Shown here: one piece after another, positions 34,181-46,436 of the stretch
How positions within the stretch are numbered: the stretch's first letter is position 1
Layout of the letters: each line of letters starts with the position of its first letter
NCBI GenBank assembly: GCA_002914845.1
Contig: JXTC01000125.1
Coordinates: 566,039-630,038, forward strand
Length of the DNA stretch: 64,000 nucleotides
Source of the DNA: Trema orientale
Lineage: Eukaryota > Streptophyta > Magnoliopsida > Rosales > Cannabaceae
Reading direction: 5' to 3'
Notes under the pieces: generated by a model
The model's input: the letters and a program-made list of their open reading frames with translations, nothing else
Databases searched by the model: none
Told to the model about the DNA's origin: nothing
Translations under genes and position numbers: made by a program

Positions 34181-36203
34181 TTAAAACAAAAGATATAGAT
34201 TAAAAAAGAATAATACTTCATAGTTTGACTGTATATGATAATATAGTTAAACTTTGGATTTGAAACGTGTACTAGGATCATTCTAAATGAAATTATCAAG
34301 CTTGTAAAATACATTTCTGGTCAGTTTGGATGGTTTTATTTTGAGTTTTTAGTGAAAATCGGAGTTCGAAATTTATGTGTTTGTCATTGTATAGTTTTGG
34401 TATTCTGCATATTTCATCATCTTAAACTTATCTAAATGAGCTTAAATTTTGGTATGTTGTAGTAGACATCTAGCTCTTTCCGAGTTGACCTTATATGTAA
34501 AATTTGGTTAAGAATTCAACTTTCTATGAATTTTCTAAAATGTAAAAATGTTGATATCGACGAAACAGAAGGTCGTATCTATGTAAGTTTAGTCGACTGA
34601 GTTGGTCGACCAGACTCTGTTTTAGTGACCAGAAAATCATTTTGATTGAGGTTTGCTTCTAAGGTTGCTTTGGTCGACTAGGTGGTCGACTGACGTCTAG
34701 TTTGGTGACCAGAAAGTTTTCTTTTTAAGTTTCTTTTTGCGTGGGTTAGTCGTGCTTCAACCCCGCTACAATCCAAACACTGTATATGAGAAAAATGGTT
34801 AAACCCAAGTTACGGATGGTAGCTTGTGGCTGAGAGAAGTTAAGTACATAACTATAATATTAATTACTTATGTAGTGGAAGCGTGGTATTATGAAATAAA
34901 AGTGCCAATTAATCTTGTCATTATATTGTGTTATAGTAGTAACATTTGTACGTAAAATTTTGATGTGAGTTATTTCACTAAGGCTTGAGGTGTCCTGTAT
35001 TCAAGTAAGTGCAGTTATTTGCCTATAATAGTGAGAAATTTTGTGCTAGAAATATATTTTTATGCTTTGTTTGTAATGTTTACTAAGTTGATTTTCGTGC
35101 TACTGAGATGTTGTGTTAGCACATAGTAAAACACTTATGCAAATGCACATATATGCACTTACCTAATGATATTTGTGATGAATTGTTATATGCACTTTTT
35201 AGTGATGCTTGTGTTGAGTCACTAATGTAATTAAGGTAAACAATGCTTGGGATGAGTTGTTAAGTACACTTTTAGTGATGCTTGTGATGAGTCACTAACG
35301 TAATTAAGTAAACAATGCCTGTGATGAGTCATTACATACAGTTTTAATGATGCTTGCGATGAGTCACTAACGTAATTAAGTAAACGATACTTGTGATGAA
35401 TCATTATGTATATTGTTTAGTAATGCTTGTGATGAGTCACTAATATAATTAAGTAATAATATTTGTGATAAGTTGTTACACATAAACTCCAATGATACTT
35501 GTGATGAGCCACAGTTGAGCTAGGTTAGCGATGCTTATGATGAGTCACCCAATATTGGATTACAAAATTTAAAGGGTCGCCTATTATTGTGTGTTATTAT
35601 TGACAAACTTGTTATACTTCTTTTTATAACTTTATTATGCACGGTGGATGCCGTGTTAAGTTTTTGTTATTGTTTGGCTATTTTCAGAGTTTGGAGTATA
35701 ACTTTTCCTGCCTTAATAAGTGTTTTGCTTATGTAGTTACTCTATATTGTAGCACAAGGAAAGAACAACGTTAACCAGTGAAGAGCTAACCAGAAAGCAT
35801 GCAATGTACATATGGCCTAACTATGGGAAAAAACAAAAATATTTTGATAGTGGCTCAAACTCTATTTTTTGGGTTTTGGAAGTTGTTTTGTATATTTAAG
35901 TTGTAAACAAATAGAATGCTTGTGAAAGGGGAATTTAATATGGTTGTGTTTTAAGTTAAAAATTTATTCATATCTCCATGTTTTTGTTATATAAAATTTA
36001 TGTGTTAAAAAAATAAATTTACGTGTTTTAATCGGCATTGTTATGGGAAATTTTTAGAAAATGATATTTTTAATCGTTATCAATATGGAGGTTATTACAT
36101 CAAATAATAACTTATTCTAACATGTTCTACTCTGTACTAACTAACATAGTCATTGTACATAAAAGTTATAAGTATAACTCTCCTCCAAACATTATTATAT
36201 ATA
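34181..36203. other. Non-coding repeat-rich stretch after the gypsy LTR, including a ~72-bp tandem array
   Basis: No gene. 34580-34770 holds two related segments with GGTCGACT words and TGACCAGAAA, about 100 bases apart. 35129-35560 is a tandem repeat (separate entry). Near 36085 GGAGGTTATTACA resembles the end of Tekay-type LTRs, so the stretch may still be LTR or a second gypsy remnant. Confidence 0.4.
35129..35560 (+). repeat. Tandem repeat, period 72-73 bp, about 5 units
   Basis: The word (A/G)TGATGCTTGTG or a close variant starts at 35201, 35274, 35346, 35419 and 35491, so the spacing is 73, 72, 73, 72. Each unit contains TGATGAGTCACTAA and TAATTAAGTAAAC. Each unit is itself two related halves of about 36 bases around GATGAGT. 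Not CRISPR: units are contiguous and decayed. Confidence 0.8.
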
Positions 36204-38898
36204 TCTAAAGTTGAGGAATAAATCATTGTAGATGAACAGTGATACTCCTTTTGATTTTTTTTTTTATAAAAAAAAAACTGCTCTTTTAAGGCTCTGCAAT
36301 TACGCTTATGCCCTTGAATTTCTGCCTATAGCCTCCGTGTGGGTGTGGGTTTTGAGTCTTTTTAGTTTTAATGTTTGTGATTTTACTGAAAGGTTCTCGG
36401 ATGGATGCTTGGCTGAAGTGATTTCGATGGGGGTTGTTTCGGCATTTGATAGGGTTTTCACCCTTTGGTTGCTCCACCTGATGCTCTTCATTCTCTTTCT
36501 TCTCGAGTGGTCTCCTTCTCTCTTCTTTCTGAACCAGATGCTCTTTTCTTCCTCTTTCATGAAATCTTTTCCTTTTCTCTTTGTCTTGATTTAGTTATTG
36601 TCTTCTTCGATCGTTCTTCTCCTTGTTTTTGCATTGGATCTGCTACAAACTATAAATTTTACTCCCTTTCTTCCAGTACTTCTTCTCGATTCTCTTCGAT
36701 TTGGGAGTGTTTTCTTTTGTTTTTTTTCCCTTTCTTCATGTCGTTCATCTTTTGTTCCTTCGCTTTTGGTTTTTTCCTTTCAGTTTTTGTTTTCGAGTCT
36801 TTGGTTTGTTGATGTAGATCTGGTGTATCTTATTCTCGGTGTGGTGCTTACCTCTTTTTGTTTGGTATTTTTTCATCCCATAATTATATTTTCCATAATT
36901 ATTTTTTCTCTTTGATGTTATCTCTGCTATGGATCATTGTTCTGTTATGTTCTTGCTCCTCTGGATTTTGTTGCGTATTTTGCTCCTCAGGATCTTATTG
37001 TGGGTATGCTGTTCTCCTCTTTTTGTTTGGTATTTTTTTATCCTGTAATTTTATTTTGTATAATTATTTCTTCTGTGTGATATTGTCTTTGTTATGAATC
37101 ATCGTTTTCTTGCATTCTTGCTCCTCTGGATCTTATGGTTGGTGTGGTGCTCTCCTAGTTTTTTCTTTCTTTATCTATCACAAATAGCTACTGGTATTTT
37201 TTTTTTCGTTTCTATTCTTCTTTGTTGTAGGGGAATTTGTTGATTATATCTTTCTGTTGTACTTTAATATGTGTATGTTTTAGATTTGTTGGTTTTTTGG
37301 CTATTAATATACACTTCCAATTAATGGGCCAATGAGTCTGTCAATTTTGGGTTTTGTGGTTTTTGGGCTAGGTTTTATTTTCTGTTTATTTTGATTGGGC
37401 TTTTTGTTGTAATTATTGCAAATATATACGTATATATGTGTATATAGATACGTATGTATATGTATATATCTATGTCTGGAGATTTCATCTCTGTCGTTTT
37501 ACATTCCTAGGCTATTCTCTGGAGTATTCTCGAGTCTCCCTATTTTTTTTGGTCCTTTCTTTTTTCACTGTGATATTTATTAAGTGTTTAAGATTTTTTA
37601 TCCTAATCATGACTTTTGTTTTTCTTATTAATGCTCTGTCCTTTCGTATTTATAGTCTTAGTACTGTATATATACTTTAATTAAAAAGAGATTAGAACAT
37701 TGAAGATATTTCTGTTTTTTATTTTTACTCTAAATATATTTCTGGAAGCTTTTTTTATATGTTAGGAAAGTAATATTGGAATTTACTGTTTGTTAAGTTT
37801 AGGCTTTTGTGTTGGATAAGTTTCTGACCTTTTTTTCAAAAAAAAAAATTATTTTATTATGTGTTCCATTAGGGTATTGCCACCTGTTTAATATTAGTTC
37901 AGTACCTCTTGTACAGTTTTTGATCTTATTTGATTATGCATATATATATATATATATACATATACCCTGTTTTCTAACTGTGTTCGCCACATTTTACCTC
38001 TCTTTATCATCCTTCCTACCTATAGTTCACTAAGATCACTGTTACCTTCTTTTACTGTATCCACTATGTTTAAACCTAGTTTCTGTGCTCTACTTACAAT
38101 CTATACTTTGTTGAGAGTTGGCTGCAAGAGCTGTGTTTCTGTGAAGTGTTTCAGGTATTACATATATTTATTATGTTTTGATCTCTGTCTTCATTTATGT
38201 CTTTCTTCAACTTATATCTGTGTTTTGTTCTTTTATTAATCAATGTCTACTTTCTACATTGGTGATATAGTATTGATACATTTATTTCATTATTATTATA
38301 CTGAATATCATAAAATACTGGAATGTTTTATTAAACTCTGCTATATTTGAATCTGGTTGTATTTTGTTATGTCCTTCATTAATATACACTATTCATGTTG
38401 CATTTAGTATATCTAAGCATTTAAGTCTTTCTTTTTGGATTGGATATGGTGAAGGGTGGTTGTGCCTGTTCTGTTGCCTCTCTCTGTTTGATATCTTTCT
38501 TTTCTTTGCTTTATAATTAGGTTGTTTTCCCTGCCTCTTACTTCTTTTTGTCCCCCTTTACCTCATTCCGTGACTTCTTTTTTTAATTCTTGTCATTCAA
38601 GGTTCCTTCTTTCTGCCTTCCTTCTTCCGCTTTTTTACTTAGTTCTATTGTGGTCTCTTCCAAGTCTTCTTTATAATCCTACACATTTGGCGATGATGAG
38701 TATTTTTTTCCCCAGATCATGTAGAGTAATATGCTAATTGCCCAAAGATTGCTGTGTCTAATAGTATCTGTTATCACATAGTAAACTTGGTTTGCTGTTA
38801 AAGAGTAGTTTCATGGTATTTCTGTTCAAGGTATTGTAACAGTTGGTTATCGGGTTAGAGCTCCTTCAGTAACTTTATTTCGATTTCAGTTTTCAAAT
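36204..38898 (+). mobile_element. Helitron-like segment, T-rich, non-coding
   Basis: Starts A|TCTAAAGTTGAGG, the A-TC junction of Helitron 5' ends, and continues CATTGTAGATGAACAGTG. The first ~230 bases recur at 38899-39130 (shared GCAATTACGCTTATGCCC and TGGATGCTTGGCT-like blocks). The rest is strongly T-rich on this strand; its overlapping short frames (36232-37097) are composition effects. No 3' hairpin-CTRR end was identified. The Helitron call rests on the 5' junction and on the Rep fragment downstream. Confidence 0.45.
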
Positions 38899-41349
38899 TC
38901 TTTAGAACAAACTGAGGACATTACCATTGTAGATGAACAATTCCTATCTTTTTTTCTTTTTTCTTTTCTTGGGATTCAATGGTTTTTATAGGGCTCCGCA
39001 ATTACGCTTATGCCCTTTAAATTCTTACTGTAGCCATCCTGTGGGTGTGGTTTTAAAGTCTTTTTATTATCAATGTTTGTGATTTTACCCAAGGGACCCT
39101 CGGATAGATGCTTGGCTTAAGTAATTTCAATGGGAGTTTTTTGGTTATTTGCTTGTGTTTTCTCTCTTCGTTGTTGCCCTCGATGCTCTTCACTCTTGGT
39201 TTCCTCTCTAAACATCTCATTTTCTCTTCTCCCTAGACTTAATGCTCTTTTCTTTCTCTTTGGTCAGATGCTTTCTCTCTTCCTATATTTTCATTTGATT
39301 ATTGTCTTCTGACAGACATCATCGTTGGTTCTGTTTTTCCTTTGAATCTATTTTAAACTCTTAGTTTCTCTCATTTCCTTTCGGTGGTGTGATTTTTCTT
39401 TGTTTTAACTATTATTCACCTGGTAGTTTTTAGGCAGTCATAGGCTAATACTCTTATGATCTATTTGTTATTACTTAACTGGTATAATATATATGGCAAG
39501 TTTTCTATTATACTGATAATGTTTTCCGTGTTTATCTAATTGCCAGAAATATACACTCTTACATAACGAGAAAATGATTTCTTAGGTAGTTGGATAAGCA
39601 CTTGGAAATACATTATCTTATAAACTTGCTATATATTGATAATACTATTAAATATCTAAGCCAAATATCTTATATATTCACGTATTAAATCAGCTATATT
39701 TATCTAGATATTATTACATAATTATAATACATGCAAAAAATTAAATATATATAAATACACATATACATATAATCATTGGTGAACAACTTTACTGCCTTGA
39801 TTGACAAGAAGAAGATGAAGGCTTTAATATGAAGGAAAAGAAGCAGAGTATATTATAATTATTGTCGTTGTTATGAAATTATCATATTATTGTGAAATTG
39901 TTAGATTAATTTTACTCATATTATGTATTCAAATTTGTTCTACATGTAATGTAATACCTTATTCATATAGATAATATTTTTATTCTCATTTGTTTTTTTA
40001 TTTTAGATAATATAAAATGAAAGCGTGATTACGATAAATCCAATAGGATATATGTAGAGCGTACAACCTTAATTGAAAAAAAATGCCATATAATATTACA
40101 AATATAGGAAAGCTACAAATATAATCTTAACATTACCATAGGATATTAAATACACCGTACAAATTTATAAACTTAACGATTTAAATCAATTTTACATTTG
40201 ACCTTTATCCATAATCATTAAAGTGTATATAAAACTTAATTCCATTTATTAAAAAATAAAAAGAAAAAAAAAACAAGAGAGAGAGAGAGAGAGTACAAAA
40301 CAATATTAATAGTATAACAAAAAAAATAATATTACTACTATTAAGATATTTTCCATAACTAACATAAATTAATAAACTAAGTCACTTATTAGGTTAATTA
40401 TAAAAAGATTAAAATGCAAAAAATCCTAATCACATATATTATAAAATAAATTTTGGTATAAAATTTTATTTTGACAAAGAATAAATAAGCTCATATTCTT
40501 TTCTTTAAAAAAAAAAAAAACCATACTTTCGTTCAAGGGCAAGAAAAATAACTATAAGAAAGAATCTTATTAAAGTTGAAAAAAATTAATCAAATTAAAA
40601 TAAATAAAAAACTTATGACTAAACCAAAAAAAAATATTAATATGTACTTATTCAAAAAAAAGGAAGAAAAAAAACTACGCGACCAAGGACAAAAACTAAC
40701 AAAAAAAAGTATTATAGTTAAAAATATTAATGATATAAAAAATTGAAACGAAAAAAGAGAGCATAAATCTTATCTAAGACCTAAATATCTATAAAGTACA
40801 AGTGATAATTAAAAAATTTTAAAAATCATTAAAATAGAACAAAGATCTTAAATTTATATTACATGAGGAAATCATAAATAATAATAAATAATAAAAATTA
40901 AAGTACATACTTATAGTATATCTTTTCAAAAAATCTTATGTTTTAAAAAAGACAGCTTATAAAACATATTTAAAAATATTGATATATAGATAATAACACA
41001 ACAATAATATAGAAGATAATAAAGACAATATTATAATATAATATCAAATACTTATGAATAAAAATATTTTAAACAGCTCTAACATAGTAATATCCATGTA
41101 TTATCAAAAATAATTATCGAAAATCAAATTTACCTAATCTAAATAAACCAACTTAACAAGTAACCAAAAAAACAAAAATGTGAAAAAAATATGATACATA
41201 ATATTTTATAACTATTCTATAATATTTGAATAAAATTTATTAGCACAGTAATATTTTCTTTTATTTTTGCCAGCTCAATAAATAATAGGACAACGCCGAA
41301 AAACTTCTTACTATCACGACGTTAGCGTAAATAATGTCGTCACTGTCTT
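38899..41349 (+). mobile_element. Second copy of the Helitron-like 5' region, then A-rich non-coding DNA
   Basis: The start (TCTTTAGAACAAACTGAGG) and the following ATTGTAGATGAACA match the block at 36204. After 39400 the strand changes from T-rich to A-rich, with a GA run at 40276-40293 and no genes. It leads to the Rep-like fragment at 41350 and may be the 5' part of the same Helitron. Confidence 0.4.
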
Positions 41350-42301
41350 TTGAATGAAGATTCTTTAACTAGCTACGATAATGATTCAAATCATCAATAT
41401 GACGATCCCAGCATTATTTCAGAAAATTTGTATCAATCAAAGCTTACTTCAGTGCAAAGCTTTGAAAATTCTGAAAAATACTTTTCTCACTTAGCTGAGG
41501 CATCATCATCAGCTAATTCCAGTGGACAAAGTAATTTTTCTTACTCTACATAAAAATCGAAAAAAAAAAATCCTTTCACTGTTATAAACTTAACTTTATA
41601 TAAATTTATTAATTTAATAATCCTACTCCATATTGTATCACAGGTGATACAGATAAATATCATGATCTTGGAAATTGCTCCTGCGTCTGCAGATATTGTG
41701 GCACGGCCTTTTGGTTTGATGAGTCTATCAAAAAAACACATCCACCAAAATATAACCTATGTTGTAAACACGGAAAAATCAAACTCCCTCCGATAAAGAA
41801 TCCTTCTCCATTCCTAGATCAATTACTTGATTATTATGGAGAACCCTTAAGTATATATTTCCGTAAAAATATTAGAACCTTTAATTCTATGTTTGCATTC
41901 ACATCTTTTGAAGCAAATATAGAGCAAAATACAATAAACTCATATGGTCTATACATTTTTAAAGTAAGTGGCCAAATACACCATCTTATAGGATCACTAT
42001 TGCCAACTAATAACAATTCTCCAAGATTTGCTCAGTTATATATATTTGACACAAAAAACAAAATTGAAAATCGAATGTCAATATTTTTATTCGACGATAC
42101 ATCTAAAAAATGACAAAATTAATTACCAAAAATTTAATTAAAATGTTTAATGAAAATAATAAATTAGTAAAAAAATTTCGTATGGTTAAAGATAGGTATA
42201 ATGCAAATAACATCCCATCTACGAAACTAAGACTAATAGGACGACGATCTAGTGATAATAATCAATATGAACTATCTACATCAAATGATATACCTCGATA
42301 A
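41350..42301 (+). pseudogene. Helitron Rep/helicase protein, N-terminal fragment
   Basis: The first exon-like piece 41350-41530 is Ser/Asn-rich. A GT-AG intron (41531-41643) joins it in frame to DTDKYHDLGNCSCVCRYCGT and then AFWFDE, a Cys-rich motif, CCKHGKIKLPPIKNP, then RTFNSMFAFTSF, SGQIHHLIGSLLPTNN and PRFAQLYIFDTKNKIENRMS. This is the order of the Helitron helicase-like N-terminal domain. A stop at 42111 and a one-base shift precede ITKNLIKMFNENNKLVKKFR, and the fragment ends at 42301. The rolling-circle HUH motif and helicase domain that should follow are absent; a minus-strand gypsy element begins there. It cannot be active. Confidence 0.75.
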
Positions 42302-42439
42302 AAGGACTTCATTTTTGGTATACATTCATAGATGGTGGCATATGGTTATCATAGTATGGGCAAAAAGTAAAAGTCGATTGGAGGTGGTTGAAATAACACC
42401 ACCATTGATGAACTAAAGTCAATGGTAATGTCAATTAAT

Positions 42440-45400
42440 GCTTCCTCTAATAGCCCATTTACTGCTCCCTCATCAATCATTGTGTTCTTTACCATTCTAC
42501 CAAATCTCCAACTCCTCCTCCGAAAGTGGTAAAGTTACTACATAAACTATCTTTGTGTATTGTTCGACAGATTAGGGAACTCGCTTGTCGATACTTAGGA
42601 ATAAGATGTTGGTTGGAGTTATTTTTAATTCCTCCATGACTCTATTATCATGCTCTGGTACCTCTACAGGGGGTAATACTGGGGGAGGTTAGGTCACTCT
42701 TGTGGATTCAATTTTAGCCTTCAATGGTGTGATTTCATCCACATCTTCATCTTCAAGCACCTCCTTGAGTGTCAATCGTTGGTCTAGGGTCATCTCCACT
42801 ACTTTGGGCACTGCATCTTAATGGACACTTGAGGCTACTATGGGGAATCTCTCCTCGGTCGCCATAATTGATTGGGCCTACTAACAATTCGTATATATGG
42901 ATGTCTAACTTATAGCTCTTGCCCTATGGTGGACAACTCACTACATTGTTCCTGTAGAGATTGAAAATTCATCTTGACTCTAGTTGAATTATAGCATGTT
43001 GATAGTGAGAGTCTTAATCATCTTTTCAAGTAAAGGTTCTAGGTTAGGAGGGCTTTAGACGATATTCACTTGCTCCACTAGAACCGTCTCTTCAATTTTG
43101 GCATTCTTGTTGCATATCTCGGCTTGTTGATTCAGCATTTCACGAACTATCGAGGTAAGAGAGTTAACCTCTTTTTCTATATTTTTCACTTAAGCAATAT
43201 GTTCATAGGGGGACTACTGCAATGTTGTACTACTCCCTCCAATAGCCCATTTACTACTCCTTCATCAATGTCACTGTGTTGTTCATCATCGCAACAAATC
43301 TACAACTCCTACCCCGAAAGTGGTAAAATTGCTACATAAACTATCTCTGTGTTTTCTTCGACACATTGGGAAATTCGCTTACTGATATATAGGAATGAGA
43401 TGTTGGTTGGAGTTATTTTTAATTCCTCCACGACTCTATTATAATGCTCCAATTCCTCCATGGGGGCTGATACTGGGGGAGGTTAGGTCACTATTGTAAA
43501 TTCGATTCCAGCCTTCAATGCTATGATTTCATCTGTGTTTTCATCTTCGAGGGCCTCCTTGAGTGTCAACCGTCAGTTTAGAGTCCTCTCTACTACTTCG
43601 GGCACCGCATCATAATGGACACTTGAGGCTATTGTAGGGAATCTCTCCTCGGTCGCTAGAATTGATTAGGCCGATTGAACAGATGGTGTAGGTGAATGTC
43701 TAGCTTGTAGCTCTTGTACTGTGGTAAATAACTCATTACACTATTCCTATAGAGATTGAAAATTCGTCTCGACTCTGGTTGAAATTGCAGTATGCTGATA
43801 ATGAGAGTCTTGATCATCTCTTCAATTGAAGTCCTAGGTTAGAATGGGTTTGGATGAGATTCACTTGCTCTATTCGAATGGTCTCTTCAATTTTAGCATA
43901 TCGGTTGCACATCTCGGCTTACAGATTCATCATTTCATGAATTACTGAGGCAAGTGACTCGAACTCTTATTCTAGATTTTTCACTTGAGCCATTTGTTCA
44001 TGGGGGGGACTATTGCATGTTGTACTTGTACTGTTCCTCTAATAGCCCATTTTCTACTCCTTAATCAATATCATTGTGTTCTTCACTATCCCACCAAATC
44101 TCCAACTCCTCCCCCGAATGAGGTAAAGTTGCTACAAAATCTATCTTTATATTTGGTTTAACACATTAGGGAACTCGCTTGTTGACACCTAGGAATGAGA
44201 TGTTGGTGAGAGTAATTTTTAATTCCTCCATACTCTATTATCATGCTCCAGTTCCTCCATGGGGGGTAATACTGGGGGAGGTCAGGACATTCTTATGGTT
44301 TCGATTTCAGCCTTTAATATTGTGATTTCATCTGCTTCTTCATCTTCGTGGACCTCCTAAAGTGTCAATCGTTGGTCTGGACGCCTCTCTACTACTTCGG
44401 GCACTGCATCATAATGGACACTTAAGGCTACTCTGTAGAATCTCTCCTCGGTTGCCACAAATGATTGAGCCGACTGAACAGATATTTTAGGTGGATGTCT
44501 ATACTATAGCTCTTGCACTGTGGTGGATAACTCATTACACCATTCTTATATAGATTGAAAATTCGCCTCAACTCTTGTTAAAATTGCAGCATATTGATAG
44601 TGAGAGTCTTGATCATCTCTTCAAGTGAAGGTCTGGGGTTGTGAGGGGTTTGGATGACATTCACTTGCTCCACTCGAATGGTCTCCTCAATTTTGGCATA
44701 TTGGTTACACATCTTGGCTTGTTGATTGATCATTTCACGAACTATGAGGCAAGAGAGTTGACCTTTTCTTCTTAATTTTTCACTTGAGCCATATGTTCAT
44801 GGGGGACTGCTGCATGTTGTACTGTGTCCTCCAACAGCCCATTTAGTGCTCCTTCATCAATATCATTGCGTTCTTCACCATCCCACCAAATCTCCAACTC
44901 CTGCCCCAAAAGTGGTATAGTTGCTACATAAACTATCTCTGTGTTCGGCTTGACAGATTAGGGAACTTGCTTATTGACACTTAGGAATGAGATGTTGGTT
45001 GGAGTTATTAAAATTCTTCCATGACTATTATCATGCTCCAATACCTCTATGGGGGTGTAATATTGGGGGAGGTTAGGTCACTCTTGTGGATTTGATTTCA
45101 GCCTTCAATGTTGTGATTTCATTCGCTTCTTTACCTTTAAGGACCTCCTCGAGTGTCAACCGTCGGTCTAGGGTCCCCTCTACTACTTCAGGCACCGCAT
45201 CATAATGGACACTTAAGGCTACTATGGGGAATCTCTCCTCGGTCACCATAAGTGATTGGGCCAACTGAACAGATGGTGTAGGTGGATGTCTAGCTTGTAG
45301 CTCTTGCACTGTGGTGGAAAACTCATTACATTATTCTTGTAGAGATTGAAAATTTGTCTTGACTCCTGTTGAAATTGCAGTGTGTTGACAGTAAGAGTCT

Positions 45401-45705
45401 TGATTATTTCTTCAAGTGAAGGTCCTGGGATAGAAGGGGTTTAAGTTAATATCACTTGCTCCACTCAAACGGTCTCTTCAATTTTGGCATGATGTGCATC
45501 AAGTGAAGGTCCTGGGTTAGGAGGGGTTTAAGATGATATCACTTGCTCCACTCAAACGGTCTCTTCAATTTTGGCATACAGGTTGCACATCTCGGCTTGT
45601 TGATTTATTATTTCACGAACTACTGAGGCAAGAGAGTCGACCTTTTCTTCTAGGTTTTTCACTTGAGCCATATGTTCATGGAGGGACCGCTGCATGTTGT
45701 ACTGC
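42440..45705 (-). repeat. ~795-bp tandem repeat of a gag segment, about 4 units
   Basis: The word GATGTTGG with the same flanks (AGGAATGAGATGTTGG) occurs at 42605, 43399, 44199 and 44991: spacing 794, 800 and 792. Whole units align, for example the AATAGCCCATTTACT and GGGGGAGGTTAGGTCA blocks. The array is on the minus strand of a gypsy gag gene. In the last unit the frame 45073-45309 (minus) is open. All units have scattered changes and indels, so the array is old. At the right edge an extra ~86-base duplication repeats AAGTGAAGGTCCTGG (45414 and 45500). Confidence 0.85.
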
Positions 45706-46318
45706 TGAGAGTTGTTAGTCATCTTGGAAATTAATTTTCGCGCCTCTGCCATAGTTTTCTCCACCAGAGCATCCATGCTAGCCGCATCGATCATACTCCT
45801 ATCCTATATGAGAAGACCCTTATAGAAGCATTGGATGAGGAGTTAGTCAGTCATCTAATGATTGGGGCAGGAAGCACTCAATATGTTGAATCTCTCTCGG
45901 TAGTCATGGAGAGTCTCGTCATCATCTTGATGAATACTGAAGATTTGCGTCCTGATTTTAGAGAATTTTGATGTCGGAAAATACTTCTCTAGAAATATAT
46001 TTTGCATCTCTTCAATGTGTTAATGGAAGGTAGTATAACCACTCTTTGGTTTAGTCCACCAAGGAGAAAGGAAACACCCACAGCTTAATCTTCTGAAACC
46101 CCAACTAGTTTCATACATGAGCACACAATATGGAATTCCTTGAGGTACTTGTTTGCGTCTTCTGTTTGGTGACCATGGAACTTTGGCAAAAGCTTAATCA
46201 TAACCGATTTTTGCTTGAAAATTGCATTAAGTAGAGAATACTGAATACAAAGAGGTTGTAAAGCTGAAATCGGTGAGATGTACTCCTTTAATGTTTTATC
46301 CTCGGCCTCAAGTTCCAT
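45552..46318 (-). pseudogene. Ty3/gypsy gag (Athila/Tat group), broken, minus strand
   Basis: The first open piece (46318 down to 46085) carries KSVMIKLLPKFHGHQTEDAN then KYLKEFHIVCSCMK, the start of the retrotransposon gag domain. Degenerate sequence follows that still shows FPFSL, EWLYYLP, then DRSMIDAASMDALVEKTMAE, ARKLISKMTNNSQQYNMQ, and a coiled-coil-like VKNLEEKVDSLASVVREI. Several stops lie between 46085 and 45800. Beyond 45705 the gene runs into the four-fold tandem array. Protease, RT and integrase are not present. Confidence 0.7.
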
Positions 46319-46409
46319 CTCTAGAATGTAAGAATATCTAAAAATAATAAAAAAGAAAAAATAAAAATTAGTAGTAATCTAAAAAAATAAAGCAATTGAT
46401 AATAATAGC

Positions 46410-46431
46410 AAGTTTTCCAGCAACAGGGCTA
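46410..46431 (-). other. Decayed primer-binding site of the minus-strand gypsy element
   Basis: On the minus strand TAGCCCTGTTGCTGGAAAA resembles the common gypsy primer site TGGCGCCGTTGCCGGGGA with mostly C/G-to-T/A changes, five bases from the LTR end. It sets the border between LTR and internal region. Confidence 0.5.
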
Positions 46432-46436
46432 AAATT

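Noticed and set aside
35129..35560. CRISPR array
   Set aside because: Plant DNA, units contiguous without distinct spacers, no cas genes. It is a decayed tandem repeat.
36232..37097. Several overlapping frames of 79-120 codons, hydrophobic
   Set aside because: They come from T-rich DNA, which gives Phe/Leu/Ser-rich translations in all frames. No domain, and the region is a repeat.
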